Shown one piece after another: positions 56,382 to 64,000 of a stretch of 64,000 bases of DNA. The translations under genes and the position numbers were made by a program. The DNA lies in assembly GCA_963780175.1 (NCBI GenBank), contig CAWAAT010000001.1:1116001-1180000 (forward strand). The letters run 5' to 3'. Every line of letters starts with the position of its first letter. Positions within the stretch are counted from its first letter, which is position 1. The DNA is from Brooklawnia sp963780175. GTDB lineage: Bacteria > Actinomycetota > Actinomycetes > Propionibacteriales > Propionibacteriaceae. The notes beneath the pieces were generated by a model. It ran no database searches and was not told the DNA's origin. It saw only the letters and a list, made by a program, of their open reading frames with translations.

Positions 56382-57335
56382 ATGGCAACCGGACGCAAGG
56401 TCGGCTCGGGCGGTCAACGCAGGCGCGCGCTCGAGGGACGTGGCCCCACCCCCAAGGCCGAGGAACGCACTTACCACAAGGCCTACAAGGCCAAGCAGTC
56501 CGACACCTCGGGCGCCCGCACTCCGGGGCGCAACCAGCGTTCCGCCAGCGGGGGACGTCCCAGCAGCGTCGGCCAGGGGGCCGGGGCAGACTGGGTGGTC
56601 GGCCGCAACCCGGTGCTGGAGGCGATGATGGCCGGCATGCCGATCAAGACCGCCTACGTCGCCGAGGGCAGCGAACGGGACGACCGGCTGCGTGAGATCT
56701 TCAAGTACGCCGCCGAACACTCCATCTCGATGCTGCAGACCACCCGCGTCGAACTGGACCGCCTGACGGGCAACGCGGTGCACCAGGGGGTCGCCCTGAA
56801 GTTGCGCGGCTACGAGTACGCCCACCCCGACGATGTGATGGCCGACGCGCTGGCGGACGATCAGCGTGAGGCCCTGGTGGTGGCGCTGGACGGCATCACC
56901 GACCCGCACAACCTTGGCGCGATCATCCGTTCGGCGGCGGCCTTCGGCGCCCACGGGGTGATCATCCCCGAACGACGTAGCGCCTCGGTGACCGCGGTGG
57001 CCTGGAAGGCGTCCGCGGGAGCCATCGCCCGCGTGCCGGTCGCCATGGCGACCAACCTCAACCGGACGCTCAGCGACTACTCCAAGGCGGGGTTCACCGT
57101 CGTCGGGTTGGCCGGCGAGGGCGAGACCGACATCGGGGGCGTCCCGGGCGTGGACGGCCCGCTGGTGATCGTCATCGGTTCGGAGGGCGAGGGACTGGCC
57201 CGGCTGACCCGGGACCGCTGCGACGTGCTGGCCCGGATCCCTATCACCAGCGATGTCGAGAGCCTCAACGCGTCGGTCGCCGCCGCCATCTCGCTCTACG
57301 AGGTCGCCCGGTGCCGCGGAGACCTGTCGGACTGA
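56382..57335 (+). CDS. rlmB: 23S rRNA 2'-O-methyltransferase RlmB (TrmH family)
   Basis: A 317-residue SPOUT methyltransferase that modifies G2251. A basic, low-complexity N-terminus of about 75 residues (RRRALEGRGPTPKAEERTYH) precedes the substrate-binding domain (VVGRNPVLEAMMAGMPIKTA). The SAM knot has DGITDPHNLGAIIRSAAAFG, VIIPERRSASVT and IPITSDVESLNASVAAAI, the three TrmH motifs. GAGGAGAACA precedes the ATG. Confidence 0.95.
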   Translation: MATGRKVGSGGQRRRALEGRGPTPKAEERTYHKAYKAKQSDTSGARTPGRNQRSASGGRPSSVGQGAGADWVVGRNPVLEAMMAGMPIKTAYVAEGSERDDRLREIFKYAAEHSISMLQTTRVELDRLTGNAVHQGVALKLRGYEYAHPDDVMADALADDQREALVVALDGITDPHNLGAIIRSAAAFGAHGVIIPERRSASVTAVAWKASAGAIARVPVAMATNLNRTLSDYSKAGFTVVGLAGEGETDIGGVPGVDGPLVIVIGSEGEGLARLTRDRCDVLARIPITSDVESLNASVAAAISLYEVARCRGDLSD

Positions 57336-57359
57336 CACCAGACCCCGGGCTCTGGTGTC
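57334..57359 (+). terminator. Terminator after rlmB
   Basis: GACACCAGA and TCTGGTGTC form a 9-bp stem that starts within the rlmB stop codon. Confidence 0.6.
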
Positions 57360-57390
57360 GTTCGGATGGCAACCAGTAGTGGCCGCATAT

Positions 57391-57410
57391 GCAATATCGG
57401 ATAGGATTGC
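57391..57410 (+). promoter_or_regulatory. Candidate promoter/operator upstream of the UxaA-family gene
   Basis: An inverted repeat GCAAT-N10-ATTGC overlaps a TAGGAT -10 box (57402-57407), 82 bases upstream of the start codon. Its TGCAAT(A)AT half resembles TGCAAAAT in the kinase-operon promoter at 15.9 kb. The CGTACG repeats just downstream are of unknown meaning. Confidence 0.35.
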
Positions 57411-57491
57411 TGCACGTACGGCCCCTTCGTACGATCCAGCACGCGTTCGTGGCATCCCTCGCCACAGACGCACTCGAAAGGTGATGGCACC

Positions 57492-59024
57492 ATGCATTCC
57501 GCGGACGCTCTCTTGGTCCTCAATCCCTCCGATGATGTGGCTGTTGCCCGTCGCGCACTTGTGCCCGGCGAGGAACTTACCGGCAGTGCCGGATCCCTGA
57601 GCGTCATCGACCCCGTCGCCATCGGTCACAAGATCGCGCTGCGCGACGTGCCCGCGGGCGCGGCCATCACCAAGTACGGCTATCAGATCGGTGTGGCCAG
57701 CCAGCCAATTCGGGCCGGCCAGCACGTCCACGTGCACAACCTGGAGTTCAGCGCCCACACCAAACCGACCGCCGACCAGTTCGGCAGCCGCGGCTGGCAG
57801 GCACCCGAGGCCCCGGCCCGCACCACCTTCCTCGGCGCGGTGCGCAGCGACGGCTCCACCGCCACCCGCAACTACATCGCGGTGCTGTCCACCGTGAACT
57901 GCTCGGCCAATGCCTGCGAACTGGTGGCCGCCGAGGCGTCCAGGCGAAACCTGCTGGCCGACTACCCGAACGTCGACGGCATCATCCCGCTGGTGCACAG
58001 CCTCGGCTGCGGCATGTCGCCCGACGGGCTGGACGTCCTGCAGCGCACGCTCGCCGGTTTCGCCACCCACCCCAACGTGGGAGGCGTCGTGGTCATCGGG
58101 CTGGGCTGTGAGCTCAACCAGGTCGACCAGATGATCAAGCGGATCTCGTTGCGCCCCGGCGCCCCGCTGGTGCGGATGAGCATTCAGACGTCCGGCGGCA
58201 CCAAAGCCACCGTCGAGGCAGCCATGGACGCCATCAGCGAGATGCTGCCCCAGGTGAACGCCTCGTTCGTCCGCGAGGAGCGCCCCGTCAGTGAACTCGT
58301 GCTCGGGCTCAACTGCGGCGGCTCGGACGGCCTGTCGGGCCTCACCGCCAACCCGGCGCTCGGGTACGCCTCCGACCTGATCGTCGCCCAGGGTGGACGC
58401 TCGGTGCTCGCCGAGACCCCAGAGGTGTACGGCGCCGAGAGCCTGCTCGTGCAACGCGCCACCAGGCAGGCCACGGCCCAGAAACTGCTCGACAAGCTCA
58501 CCTGGTGGGAGCAGTACACCGCCAAGCTGAACGCCTCCATGGATTCCAACCCATCGCCGGGCAACAAGGCAGGTGGCATCACGACGATCCTGGAGAAGTC
58601 TCTGGGCGCGGTGGCCAAGTCGGGTCAGGCGCCACTGCGGGCGGTCTACGACTACGCCGCCCCCATCACCGAGCCAGGTCTGGGCTTCATGGACACCCCC
58701 GGCTATGACCCCGTCTCGGTGACTGGTCTGATCGCGGGAGGCGCGAACCTGGTCTGCTTCACCACCGGACGCGGCTCTGCGCTCGGCACCAAGCCGGCCC
58801 CCACCTTGAAACTGGCCACCAACAACGACGTGTACCGGCGGATGCCCGACGACATGGACATCAACTGCGGTCCGGTCTTCAGTGACGGGGTGCCGCTGCG
58901 CGACAAGGGCCTGGAGATCTACAACGCCCTGCTTGATCTTGCGTCCGGCACCATGTCCAACAGCGAGGCACTGGGATACGGGAGCAACGAGTTCGTCCCA
59001 TGGCATATTGGCGTCGTGATGTAG
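57492..59024 (+). CDS. UxaA-family altronate/sugar-acid dehydratase
   Basis: A 510-residue single-chain protein. The N-terminal SAF domain (IDPVAIGHKIALRDVPAGAA) is followed by the UxaA core: ATRNYIAVLSTVNCSANACE, HSLGCGMSPDG, GLGCELNQVDQM, LGLNCGGSDGLSGLTANPAL and DMDINCGPVFSDGVPL. Conserved cysteines suit an iron-dependent enzyme that dehydrates altronate or a related sugar acid. The neighbouring GntR regulator and GlyA do not settle the substrate. The ATG at 57492 follows a GGTG ribosome site. Confidence 0.88.
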   Translation: MHSADALLVLNPSDDVAVARRALVPGEELTGSAGSLSVIDPVAIGHKIALRDVPAGAAITKYGYQIGVASQPIRAGQHVHVHNLEFSAHTKPTADQFGSRGWQAPEAPARTTFLGAVRSDGSTATRNYIAVLSTVNCSANACELVAAEASRRNLLADYPNVDGIIPLVHSLGCGMSPDGLDVLQRTLAGFATHPNVGGVVVIGLGCELNQVDQMIKRISLRPGAPLVRMSIQTSGGTKATVEAAMDAISEMLPQVNASFVREERPVSELVLGLNCGGSDGLSGLTANPALGYASDLIVAQGGRSVLAETPEVYGAESLLVQRATRQATAQKLLDKLTWWEQYTAKLNASMDSNPSPGNKAGGITTILEKSLGAVAKSGQAPLRAVYDYAAPITEPGLGFMDTPGYDPVSVTGLIAGGANLVCFTTGRGSALGTKPAPTLKLATNNDVYRRMPDDMDINCGPVFSDGVPLRDKGLEIYNALLDLASGTMSNSEALGYGSNEFVPWHIGVVM

Positions 59025-59034
59025 GCTATATTTC

Positions 59035-59047
59035 TTGGTCCTACCAA
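59035..59047 (+). promoter_or_regulatory. FadR-type GntR operator
   Basis: TTGGTCCTACCAA is a perfect inverted repeat of the form TTGGT-N3-ACCAA, the pattern bound by PdhR, LldR and related FCD-type GntR regulators. It lies between the UxaA-family stop and the gntR start, so autoregulation is likely. Confidence 0.6.
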
Positions 59048-59087
59048 ATCCCAACGTCGGGATAGGCAAACGCAGGGGAGGCCGGCG

Positions 59088-59795
59088 ATGACCCACTCCG
59101 TGGTCAAGCCACTGGAGCGTAAGGTGCTGCGCGACACCGTCTACGACTCATTGGTCGATATGCTGATGTCGGGGTCGTTGGCCCCGGGTGAGCCCTTGAG
59201 TATCGACGGCCTCGCCAGCGAGCTGCAGGTCTCTCCCACCCCGGTTCGCGAGGCGTTGGTGCATCTGGAACGCACCGGACTGGTCTCGCGGGCACCGTTG
59301 CGTGGCTACCGGGTGGCCCCTCCGCTGAGCGCCGAACAGGTGAGCCAACTGTTCGACGCCAGGCTGATCCTCGAACTGGGCGCGCTTGACCTGGCCTTCG
59401 AGAACGCCGCCACGTTGGCGGTTGAGCTGGCCAAGGCGCAGGAGCGTCACGAGCGAGCCGCCGTGCAGGTCGCTGGCGTGGCGCCCGAGAAGGCCTCCGT
59501 CTCGGCATACCGCGCCTACATGGACGCCGACTGGTCCTTCCACCACGCCATCTTCCGCTACTCGCACAACGCCTACCTGCTGTCGATGGCCGACGCCCTG
59601 CCTGCGCACCTGCACAGGTTGCGCCAGTCGGTGACTCGAGGCGTCCAGGACTCCGAACTGGCCGTCGGCGAACACGCCCTGGTCCTGCACGCTGTCCGAC
59701 AGGGCGACCAGGCGTCCGCCCGGCAGGCGCTGCACGACCACATCGTGAACGTCAAGGGCCGGTCGCTGCGCGACGAGCATTCCGCCGCCAGCTGA
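59088..59795 (+). CDS. GntR-family transcriptional regulator (FCD type)
   Basis: A 235-residue FadR-subfamily repressor. The DNA-binding part reads LSIDGLASELQVSPTPVREALVHLERTGLVSR, and the FCD part has LFDARLILELGALDLAFE, DADWSFHHAIFRYSHN and GEHALVLHAVRQGD, with the metal-binding His residues. It is clearly a paralogue of the regulator at 10.0 kb and has the same length. It probably controls the UxaA-family gene and itself through the operator just upstream. Confidence 0.88.
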   Translation: MTHSVVKPLERKVLRDTVYDSLVDMLMSGSLAPGEPLSIDGLASELQVSPTPVREALVHLERTGLVSRAPLRGYRVAPPLSAEQVSQLFDARLILELGALDLAFENAATLAVELAKAQERHERAAVQVAGVAPEKASVSAYRAYMDADWSFHHAIFRYSHNAYLLSMADALPAHLHRLRQSVTRGVQDSELAVGEHALVLHAVRQGDQASARQALHDHIVNVKGRSLRDEHSAAS

Positions 59796-59856
59796 GCCCC
59801 GAGCTTCGGCGATAGAGTGGACGCGAGTTCCGCGTCCACCTCGTTCAGGAGAGCCT

Positions 59857-61299
59857 GTGTCCGACCCTGCCGCCACCGCAACCACCGCCTATCAGGCACT
59901 GTTGTCCCTCGTTGCGGGAGTCGAACCCCGCATCGCTGAAGCCATCAAGGCCGAACTGCACGACCAGCGTCACTCACTCAAGCTGATCGCATCCGAGAAT
60001 TACGCGTCGCTGCCGGCGCTGCTCGGAATGGGCACGTGGCTGTCGGACAAGTACGCAGAGGGAACCATCGGGCACCGGTTCTACGCCGGGTGCCAGAACA
60101 TCGACATCGTCGAGTCGGTGGCCGCCGAACATGCCCGTGAGCTCTTCGGCGCCGAGTACGCCTACGTCCAGCCGCACTCCGGTATCGATGCCAACCTGGT
60201 CGCCTACTGGGCCATCCTCAGTCACCTCGTCGAGCGCCCTGCGCTGGATCGCTTGGGCGCCAAGACCGTCAACGACCTCAGCCAGTCCGACTGGGACGAT
60301 CTGCGCCACGCGTTCGGTAACCAGCGGTTGATGGGGATGAGCCTGGATGCGGGTGGCCACCTCACCCACGGCTTCCGCCACAACATCTCGGGCAAGATGT
60401 TCAACCAGCGCAGCTACGGCACCGATCCCGAGACCGGCCTCATCGACTACGCCGCACTGCGCGCCCAGGCGCTGGAGTTCAAGCCGCTGATCCTGGTCGC
60501 CGGGTACTCCGCATACCCGCGCCGCGTGAACTTTGCCACCATGCGTGAGATCGCCGACGAGGTCGGCGCCGTCCTGATGGTCGACATGGCGCACTTCGCT
60601 GGCCTGGTGGCCGGCAAGGTGTTCACCGGCGACGAGAACCCGATCCCGCACGCCCAGGTCGTCACAACCACCACCCACAAGTCGCTGCGCGGCCCGCGCG
60701 GCGGCATGGTGCTGGCCACCGCGGAGTTCGCCGAGGACGTCGACCGGGGTTGCCCGATGGTGCTCGGTGGCCCGCTCGGCCACATGATGGCCGGAAAGGC
60801 GATCGCGCTGGCCGAGGCTCGCCAGCCCTCCTTCCAGACCTACGCCCAGCAGGTTGCCGACAACGCCAAGGCGCTAGCCGAGGGCCTGTTGCGCCGGAGT
60901 GCCACGCTGGTCACCGGTGGCACGGACAACCATTTGGTGCTGCTAGACGTCGCGTCCTCGTTCGGGCTGACCGGACGCCAGGCCGAAGGTGCGCTGCTGG
61001 ATGCGGGCATCGTCACCAACCGCAACTCCATCCCCCGCGACCCCAACGGCGCCTGGTACACCTCCGGCATCCGGCTGGGGACCCCGGCGTTGACCACTCG
61101 CGGGTTCACCACCGCCGACATGGACGAGGTGGCCGCGTTGATCGTGCGCACCCTGCGCAGCACCACGGCTACCCCGACCGCGGCCGGGGCGCCCGGGAAG
61201 GCGAAGTACACCCTCGCCGAAGGGGTTGCCGCCGCGACCCAGTCCGCGGCCGATGACCTGCTCGGCAACCACCCGCTGTACCCGGGCCTGGAACTGTAG
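59857..61299 (+). CDS. glyA: Serine hydroxymethyltransferase, long form
   Basis: A 480-residue PLP enzyme interconverting serine + THF with glycine + methylene-THF. LKLIASENYASLPAL, GTIGHRFYAGCQNID and DMAHFAGLVAGKVF are classic, and the PLP lysine is in TTTTHKSLRGPRGG. It is 50-70 residues longer than typical GlyA: an insertion of roughly 35 residues (from SHLVERPALDRLGAK) lies between PHSGIDANLVAYW and GGHLTHG. A long-form GlyA group is plausible; the standard activity is expected but not proven. The GTG start at 59857 has CAGGAGAG upstream. Confidence 0.92.
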   Translation: MSDPAATATTAYQALLSLVAGVEPRIAEAIKAELHDQRHSLKLIASENYASLPALLGMGTWLSDKYAEGTIGHRFYAGCQNIDIVESVAAEHARELFGAEYAYVQPHSGIDANLVAYWAILSHLVERPALDRLGAKTVNDLSQSDWDDLRHAFGNQRLMGMSLDAGGHLTHGFRHNISGKMFNQRSYGTDPETGLIDYAALRAQALEFKPLILVAGYSAYPRRVNFATMREIADEVGAVLMVDMAHFAGLVAGKVFTGDENPIPHAQVVTTTTHKSLRGPRGGMVLATAEFAEDVDRGCPMVLGGPLGHMMAGKAIALAEARQPSFQTYAQQVADNAKALAEGLLRRSATLVTGGTDNHLVLLDVASSFGLTGRQAEGALLDAGIVTNRNSIPRDPNGAWYTSGIRLGTPALTTRGFTTADMDEVAALIVRTLRSTTATPTAAGAPGKAKYTLAEGVAAATQSAADDLLGNHPLYPGLEL

Positions 61300-61317
61300 A
61301 CACATCCGCTCAGAACC

Positions 61318-61361
61318 AACGCAGGGCTCTGGATCCGGTGGTGGATCCAGAGCCCTGCGTT
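61318..61361 (+). terminator. Bidirectional terminator after glyA
   Basis: A perfect 19-bp inverted repeat (AACGCAGGGCTCTGGATCC and its complement) with a six-base loop lies between the convergent glyA and DUF2207 genes. TTGT follows on the plus strand. Confidence 0.85.
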
Positions 61362-61374
61362 TGTCGTTGCCGGT

Positions 61375-63117
61375 TCAGTGCCGGGCGAAGAGCTTGCCCT
61401 CCATGGTGGTGATGAACGCCTCAACCGAACTGGGCAGGTCAGAGAGCTGCCACGACGCGGGAGCCCGGTACCAGCCCAGATCCTCAGGGTCGGGCACGCC
61501 CGGGTCGTTGTCGGCCTCCACCAGGGCCTGCAGCCATCGGTCCTGACCACCCAGCACGATGGCGTAGGGCAGCACGCGGGATATCTCGGCGTACGCATCG
61601 TCCTTGGGAATCGTCGTCATCGGCTGGGTGGCGAGGTTGATCGCCAACACCTCCAGACCCTTGAGCACCGAGGCACCCTTGGCCGTGCGCCGGGCCATCA
61701 CCTGGCTCGCCCAGAGCAGTCCGAGCGCGAGCGCGACCAGCACCAACCCGAGCAGGCCGAACCGGGTGAACGCCACGAGGAGACCCAGGGCGACCAGCGA
61801 GACCACCACGGCAGCCGTGCCCGCAATGCTCCACGTGCTGCGCACGGCATCCGGACGATGGGCGAACCACCCCTTCCTGACGACCTCGTCGTAGATCTGG
61901 TCTTGCACGGTGCCGATGACCTTCTCAAGGGCACCGCTGACCTGCGACACGACGACAGGTTGGCCACCCTCAGGTGCCAGCGCATCGATCAGGGTCCGCT
62001 CGAAATCGTGCAGTTCGCCATCAGCGGGGCCACGCTCAAACGTCCAATCGGTGACCGCATGGGCGCTGGTCTTCGGTATCTCGACAACCGTCAGGTACCC
62101 GCGCTGGGCCAGGTTGACGACGGTCGCGGTGATGTCGACCGGGTCGACGCGCTCATCGGTGAGGGTCCCGACCTCACCGGGCAGCACGTCGGCCAGCAAG
62201 GTGAACCGCTCCTGGCCGGCAGCCACAGCCTCGAACCGGGCGACCGGGGTGGGTGCACCACCGGTCTGGTCGGCGCCGCGGAGCCGGTGCAGCAGGAACA
62301 GTGCACCGGAGCCCAGCAGCAGCGCCGCCAGTGCAGCCAGCAACGGGATCGGCTCTGCGGAGAACGCGCGGTCGAGCGTCCACTGCTCGGTGACCATCTG
62401 ATTGGCTGCGACAGCGTCGGTCGGCACCGAGAAGGTGAGGACGACCACCTCTCCGGCACCCCGCGGGCCATCGGTGAACTTGGGGAAGACCGCATCGTGG
62501 GTGCCCGACTGGACGGTCAGGCAACTCATCGTGTTGGATGGCGGGCCGGCCTGGCAGCTGATGTCGTTGGTGCGAACGCCAGTGGGAAGGGTGATCTCGC
62601 CCTCGACGTAGGTGGCGCCGACGCTCAGGCCCTGCAGCACCCGCCAGGACACCTCGGTCATGTCACGCTGACCCTGGACGCTGGGCAGCGCCACCGCAGC
62701 ACCGGTGACCCGGTAGCTGATCTCGATCGGCGCCTCGCCTGCCTGGGACGCGTCCACGCTGATGACCTGGTAATCACCGTCGGTGCTGATCGTCGGGTTG
62801 AGGTCCGCACCATCTGCGGTGACAGAGATGTCGCTGATGTCGTACTCGAGTTGGGTGTAGCTGAGCAGTTGCCTGGTGGTGGCGAGCCGCTGTTGCAGAA
62901 CCGCAGGGGCCTGACCCGCGAACGTGATGGTCTCGGTGACCGTCAGGCTGCCATCGGCGGCCACCGCACCGGAGACGACGTACGAATCGGCCATCTCCTC
63001 GGCGCTGGCGGGAGCCACCAGGGCGAGCGAACACAGCAGCACCGTGACGACAGCCGCAGCAGCGCCCAAGAACGAATGCGTGGGCGTGTGCGGCCCTTGA
63101 CGAGTGCTCATGGGCAC
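61375..63117 (-). CDS. DUF2207 membrane protein
   Basis: A 580-residue protein. A signal peptide (FLGAAAAVVTVLLCSLALVAPASA) is followed by an extracellular DUF2207 domain (GSLTVTETITFAG, then a Cys pair in NDISCQAGPPSNTMSCLTV). After that come a membrane helix (LLAALAALLLGSGALFLL), a cytoplasmic part, and two further helices near residues 430-470 (VVVSLVALGLLVAFTRFG). The last 100 residues resemble the usual DUF2207 C-terminus (GLEVLAINLA, ISRVLPYAIVLG, SVEAFITTM). Function unknown; possibly envelope-related. Confidence 0.85.
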   Translation of the reverse strand: MPMSTRQGPHTPTHSFLGAAAAVVTVLLCSLALVAPASAEEMADSYVVSGAVAADGSLTVTETITFAGQAPAVLQQRLATTRQLLSYTQLEYDISDISVTADGADLNPTISTDGDYQVISVDASQAGEAPIEISYRVTGAAVALPSVQGQRDMTEVSWRVLQGLSVGATYVEGEITLPTGVRTNDISCQAGPPSNTMSCLTVQSGTHDAVFPKFTDGPRGAGEVVVLTFSVPTDAVAANQMVTEQWTLDRAFSAEPIPLLAALAALLLGSGALFLLHRLRGADQTGGAPTPVARFEAVAAGQERFTLLADVLPGEVGTLTDERVDPVDITATVVNLAQRGYLTVVEIPKTSAHAVTDWTFERGPADGELHDFERTLIDALAPEGGQPVVVSQVSGALEKVIGTVQDQIYDEVVRKGWFAHRPDAVRSTWSIAGTAAVVVSLVALGLLVAFTRFGLLGLVLVALALGLLWASQVMARRTAKGASVLKGLEVLAINLATQPMTTIPKDDAYAEISRVLPYAIVLGGQDRWLQALVEADNDPGVPDPEDLGWYRAPASWQLSDLPSSVEAFITTMEGKLFARH

Positions 63118-63235
63118 CTCTTTCTGCGGACGATCACCACTGGGCGCGGCAAAGGGTTTCCGCTGCCCAAGCTAGCGCACCCGGGCGGCTGCTGCAGGCT
63201 CCCTCAACGGGGTGTGCAGCGGCTATGGTGGTCAC

Positions 63236-64000
63236 GTGAGTGGATGGGGGCAGCAGGGATCTCGTCAGGGAGCGCCACGTGGTGGTTTTGGCGCCCGCCC
63301 GCAGTGGCCTGCACCCACCCAGGTCCCGTGGGGAGCGGCCAATCAGCAGAACTGGAGCCAGCCCAACCCGGGTTGGCAGCAGTCCCAGCAGACCTGGGGC
63401 ACGGTGAGCGCGCCCAACCGTCTGCAAGCACCTGCCCGTAGGCGCGGAAACCCGATTGTGGGCGTTCTGAAAGCGATGATGCTGGTGATGGGCGTCATCT
63501 TCGTCGGACTGGTGCTGCTGTCGCTGATGAGCACGCCCGACGGTCCCGGCACCGAGGCCCCGTCCCAGCAGTACGACACCGGCGGGTTCCAGCCCGACCA
63601 GTACCAGAACGAGCAGTACCAGGTACCCCCGATCGACACGAATCCGCCCGAACTCCCGATGCCCGAGACCTACGGCCAGGCCTCCGACTGGTTGGTCAAC
63701 AACTCCATCTACAACTCCGAGATAGCAGTGCCGGTGATGTGTGAGGCGACTCCGATCAACCTGCGCGGCGCGTCGGTCGGTGAACTGCGGGAACACTTCA
63801 ACCTGATGACCGGTTGTCTGATGAGGGTCTTCGCCCCTGCCGTGGAGAGCGCCGGTTATGTCGCGGTGCGTCCCAGCGTCACGATCTACGACACCCCGGT
63901 GCAGACCCGGTGCGGCACCATGCCGCGACAGAACGCCGCCTACTGCGCAGCCGACCAGCAGGTCTACTACTCCACCGAACTGCCCGACATCGTCCCCGGT
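63236..64000 (+). CDS. Putative neutral zinc metallopeptidase (partial)
   Basis: The gene runs off the window after 255 codons. A Gln/Pro/Trp-rich cytoplasmic N-terminus (NWSQPNPGWQQSQQTW), one membrane helix (MLVMGVIFVGLVLLSLM) and a Pro-rich linker come first. The extracellular part shows CGTMPRQNAAYCAADQQVYY, the pattern before the HExxH helix in the YpfJ-like neutral zinc metallopeptidases. The catalytic motif itself would lie beyond position 64000. Start GTG at 63236. Confidence 0.75.
   Translation, partial: MSGWGQQGSRQGAPRGGFGARPQWPAPTQVPWGAANQQNWSQPNPGWQQSQQTWGTVSAPNRLQAPARRRGNPIVGVLKAMMLVMGVIFVGLVLLSLMSTPDGPGTEAPSQQYDTGGFQPDQYQNEQYQVPPIDTNPPELPMPETYGQASDWLVNNSIYNSEIAVPVMCEATPINLRGASVGELREHFNLMTGCLMRVFAPAVESAGYVAVRPSVTIYDTPVQTRCGTMPRQNAAYCAADQQVYYSTELPDIVPG

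Noticed and set aside
55875..59096. Minus-strand open frame of over 1000 codons opposite cysS, rlmB and the UxaA-family gene
   Set aside because: Three conserved genes occupy the other strand; the antisense product has no recognisable motif.

Overview
The window is high-GC DNA with actinobacterial gene families throughout: IdeR/DtxR, acVLRF1, DUF2530, DUF3027, DUF3263, DUF4032, DUF5302, a SepX/GlpR-type division protein and a MsiK-like ATPase. GTG starts and 1-4 base stop/start overlaps are common. Content and synteny suggest the class Actinomycetia, plausibly Propionibacteriaceae, but the exact taxon cannot be read from the sequence. Three tRNA genes are present (Ala-CGC, Arg-CCT, Thr-TGT, all on the minus strand). 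There is no rRNA, CRISPR array, insertion sequence or prophage.

Layout. 0-4 kb: an ArsR regulator, metal permease and thioredoxin-like protein operon, a sugar nucleotidyltransferase and a class II Fic protein. 4-10 kb: a conserved actinobacterial block with a SepX/GlpR-like membrane protein, a RimJ-type acetyltransferase, a degenerate MoeA (gephyrin-like Glp), then 5-formyl-THF cyclo-ligase, an FmdB-type zinc ribbon, a SAF protein and MscL. 10-16 kb: a GntR regulator facing a catabolic operon (dihydroxyacetone/erythrulose-type kinase, SDR dehydrogenase, TIM-barrel isomerase, Nramp-like transporter without the metal motifs). 16-18.3 kb: a lipoprotein behind a near-perfect iron box, ideR, and a candidate structured RNA. 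18.4-25.5 kb: housekeeping and hypothetical genes, a purine permease and a Fur-family regulator.

25.6-41.3 kb is the centrepiece: an ECF nickel/cobalt importer (cbiMNQO) followed by a membrane-bound group 1-type [NiFe] hydrogenase locus. It has a Tat-targeted small subunit, a large subunit, a cytochrome b, a maturation protease and a full HypABCDEF set, with hypA and hypC each present twice. It also holds an orphan second large-subunit-like protein that keeps the four Ni-site cysteines but lacks the RxEGH motif and the terminal histidine. The cytochrome b carries an extra N-terminal domain resembling part of a P-type ATPase. The genes form one nickel programme: import, insertion and maturation, then membrane H2 oxidation.

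41-64 kb: a truncated helicase-associated protein, NUDIX, CutC, groEL under two CIRCE operators, manA, a VTT/DedA protein, a MalK/MsiK ATPase, metB, DUF4032, a BCCT transporter, cysS-rlmB, a UxaA-family dehydratase with a second GntR regulator and a long-form GlyA, a DUF2207 protein and the start of a zinc metallopeptidase.

Five otherwise conserved genes between 4 and 34.1 kb (the sepX-like gene, fmdB, a propeller-like secreted protein, the NCS2 permease and the hydrogenase small subunit) each carry a single extra base in a short G/C run. This points to residual sequencing error more than to biological decay.
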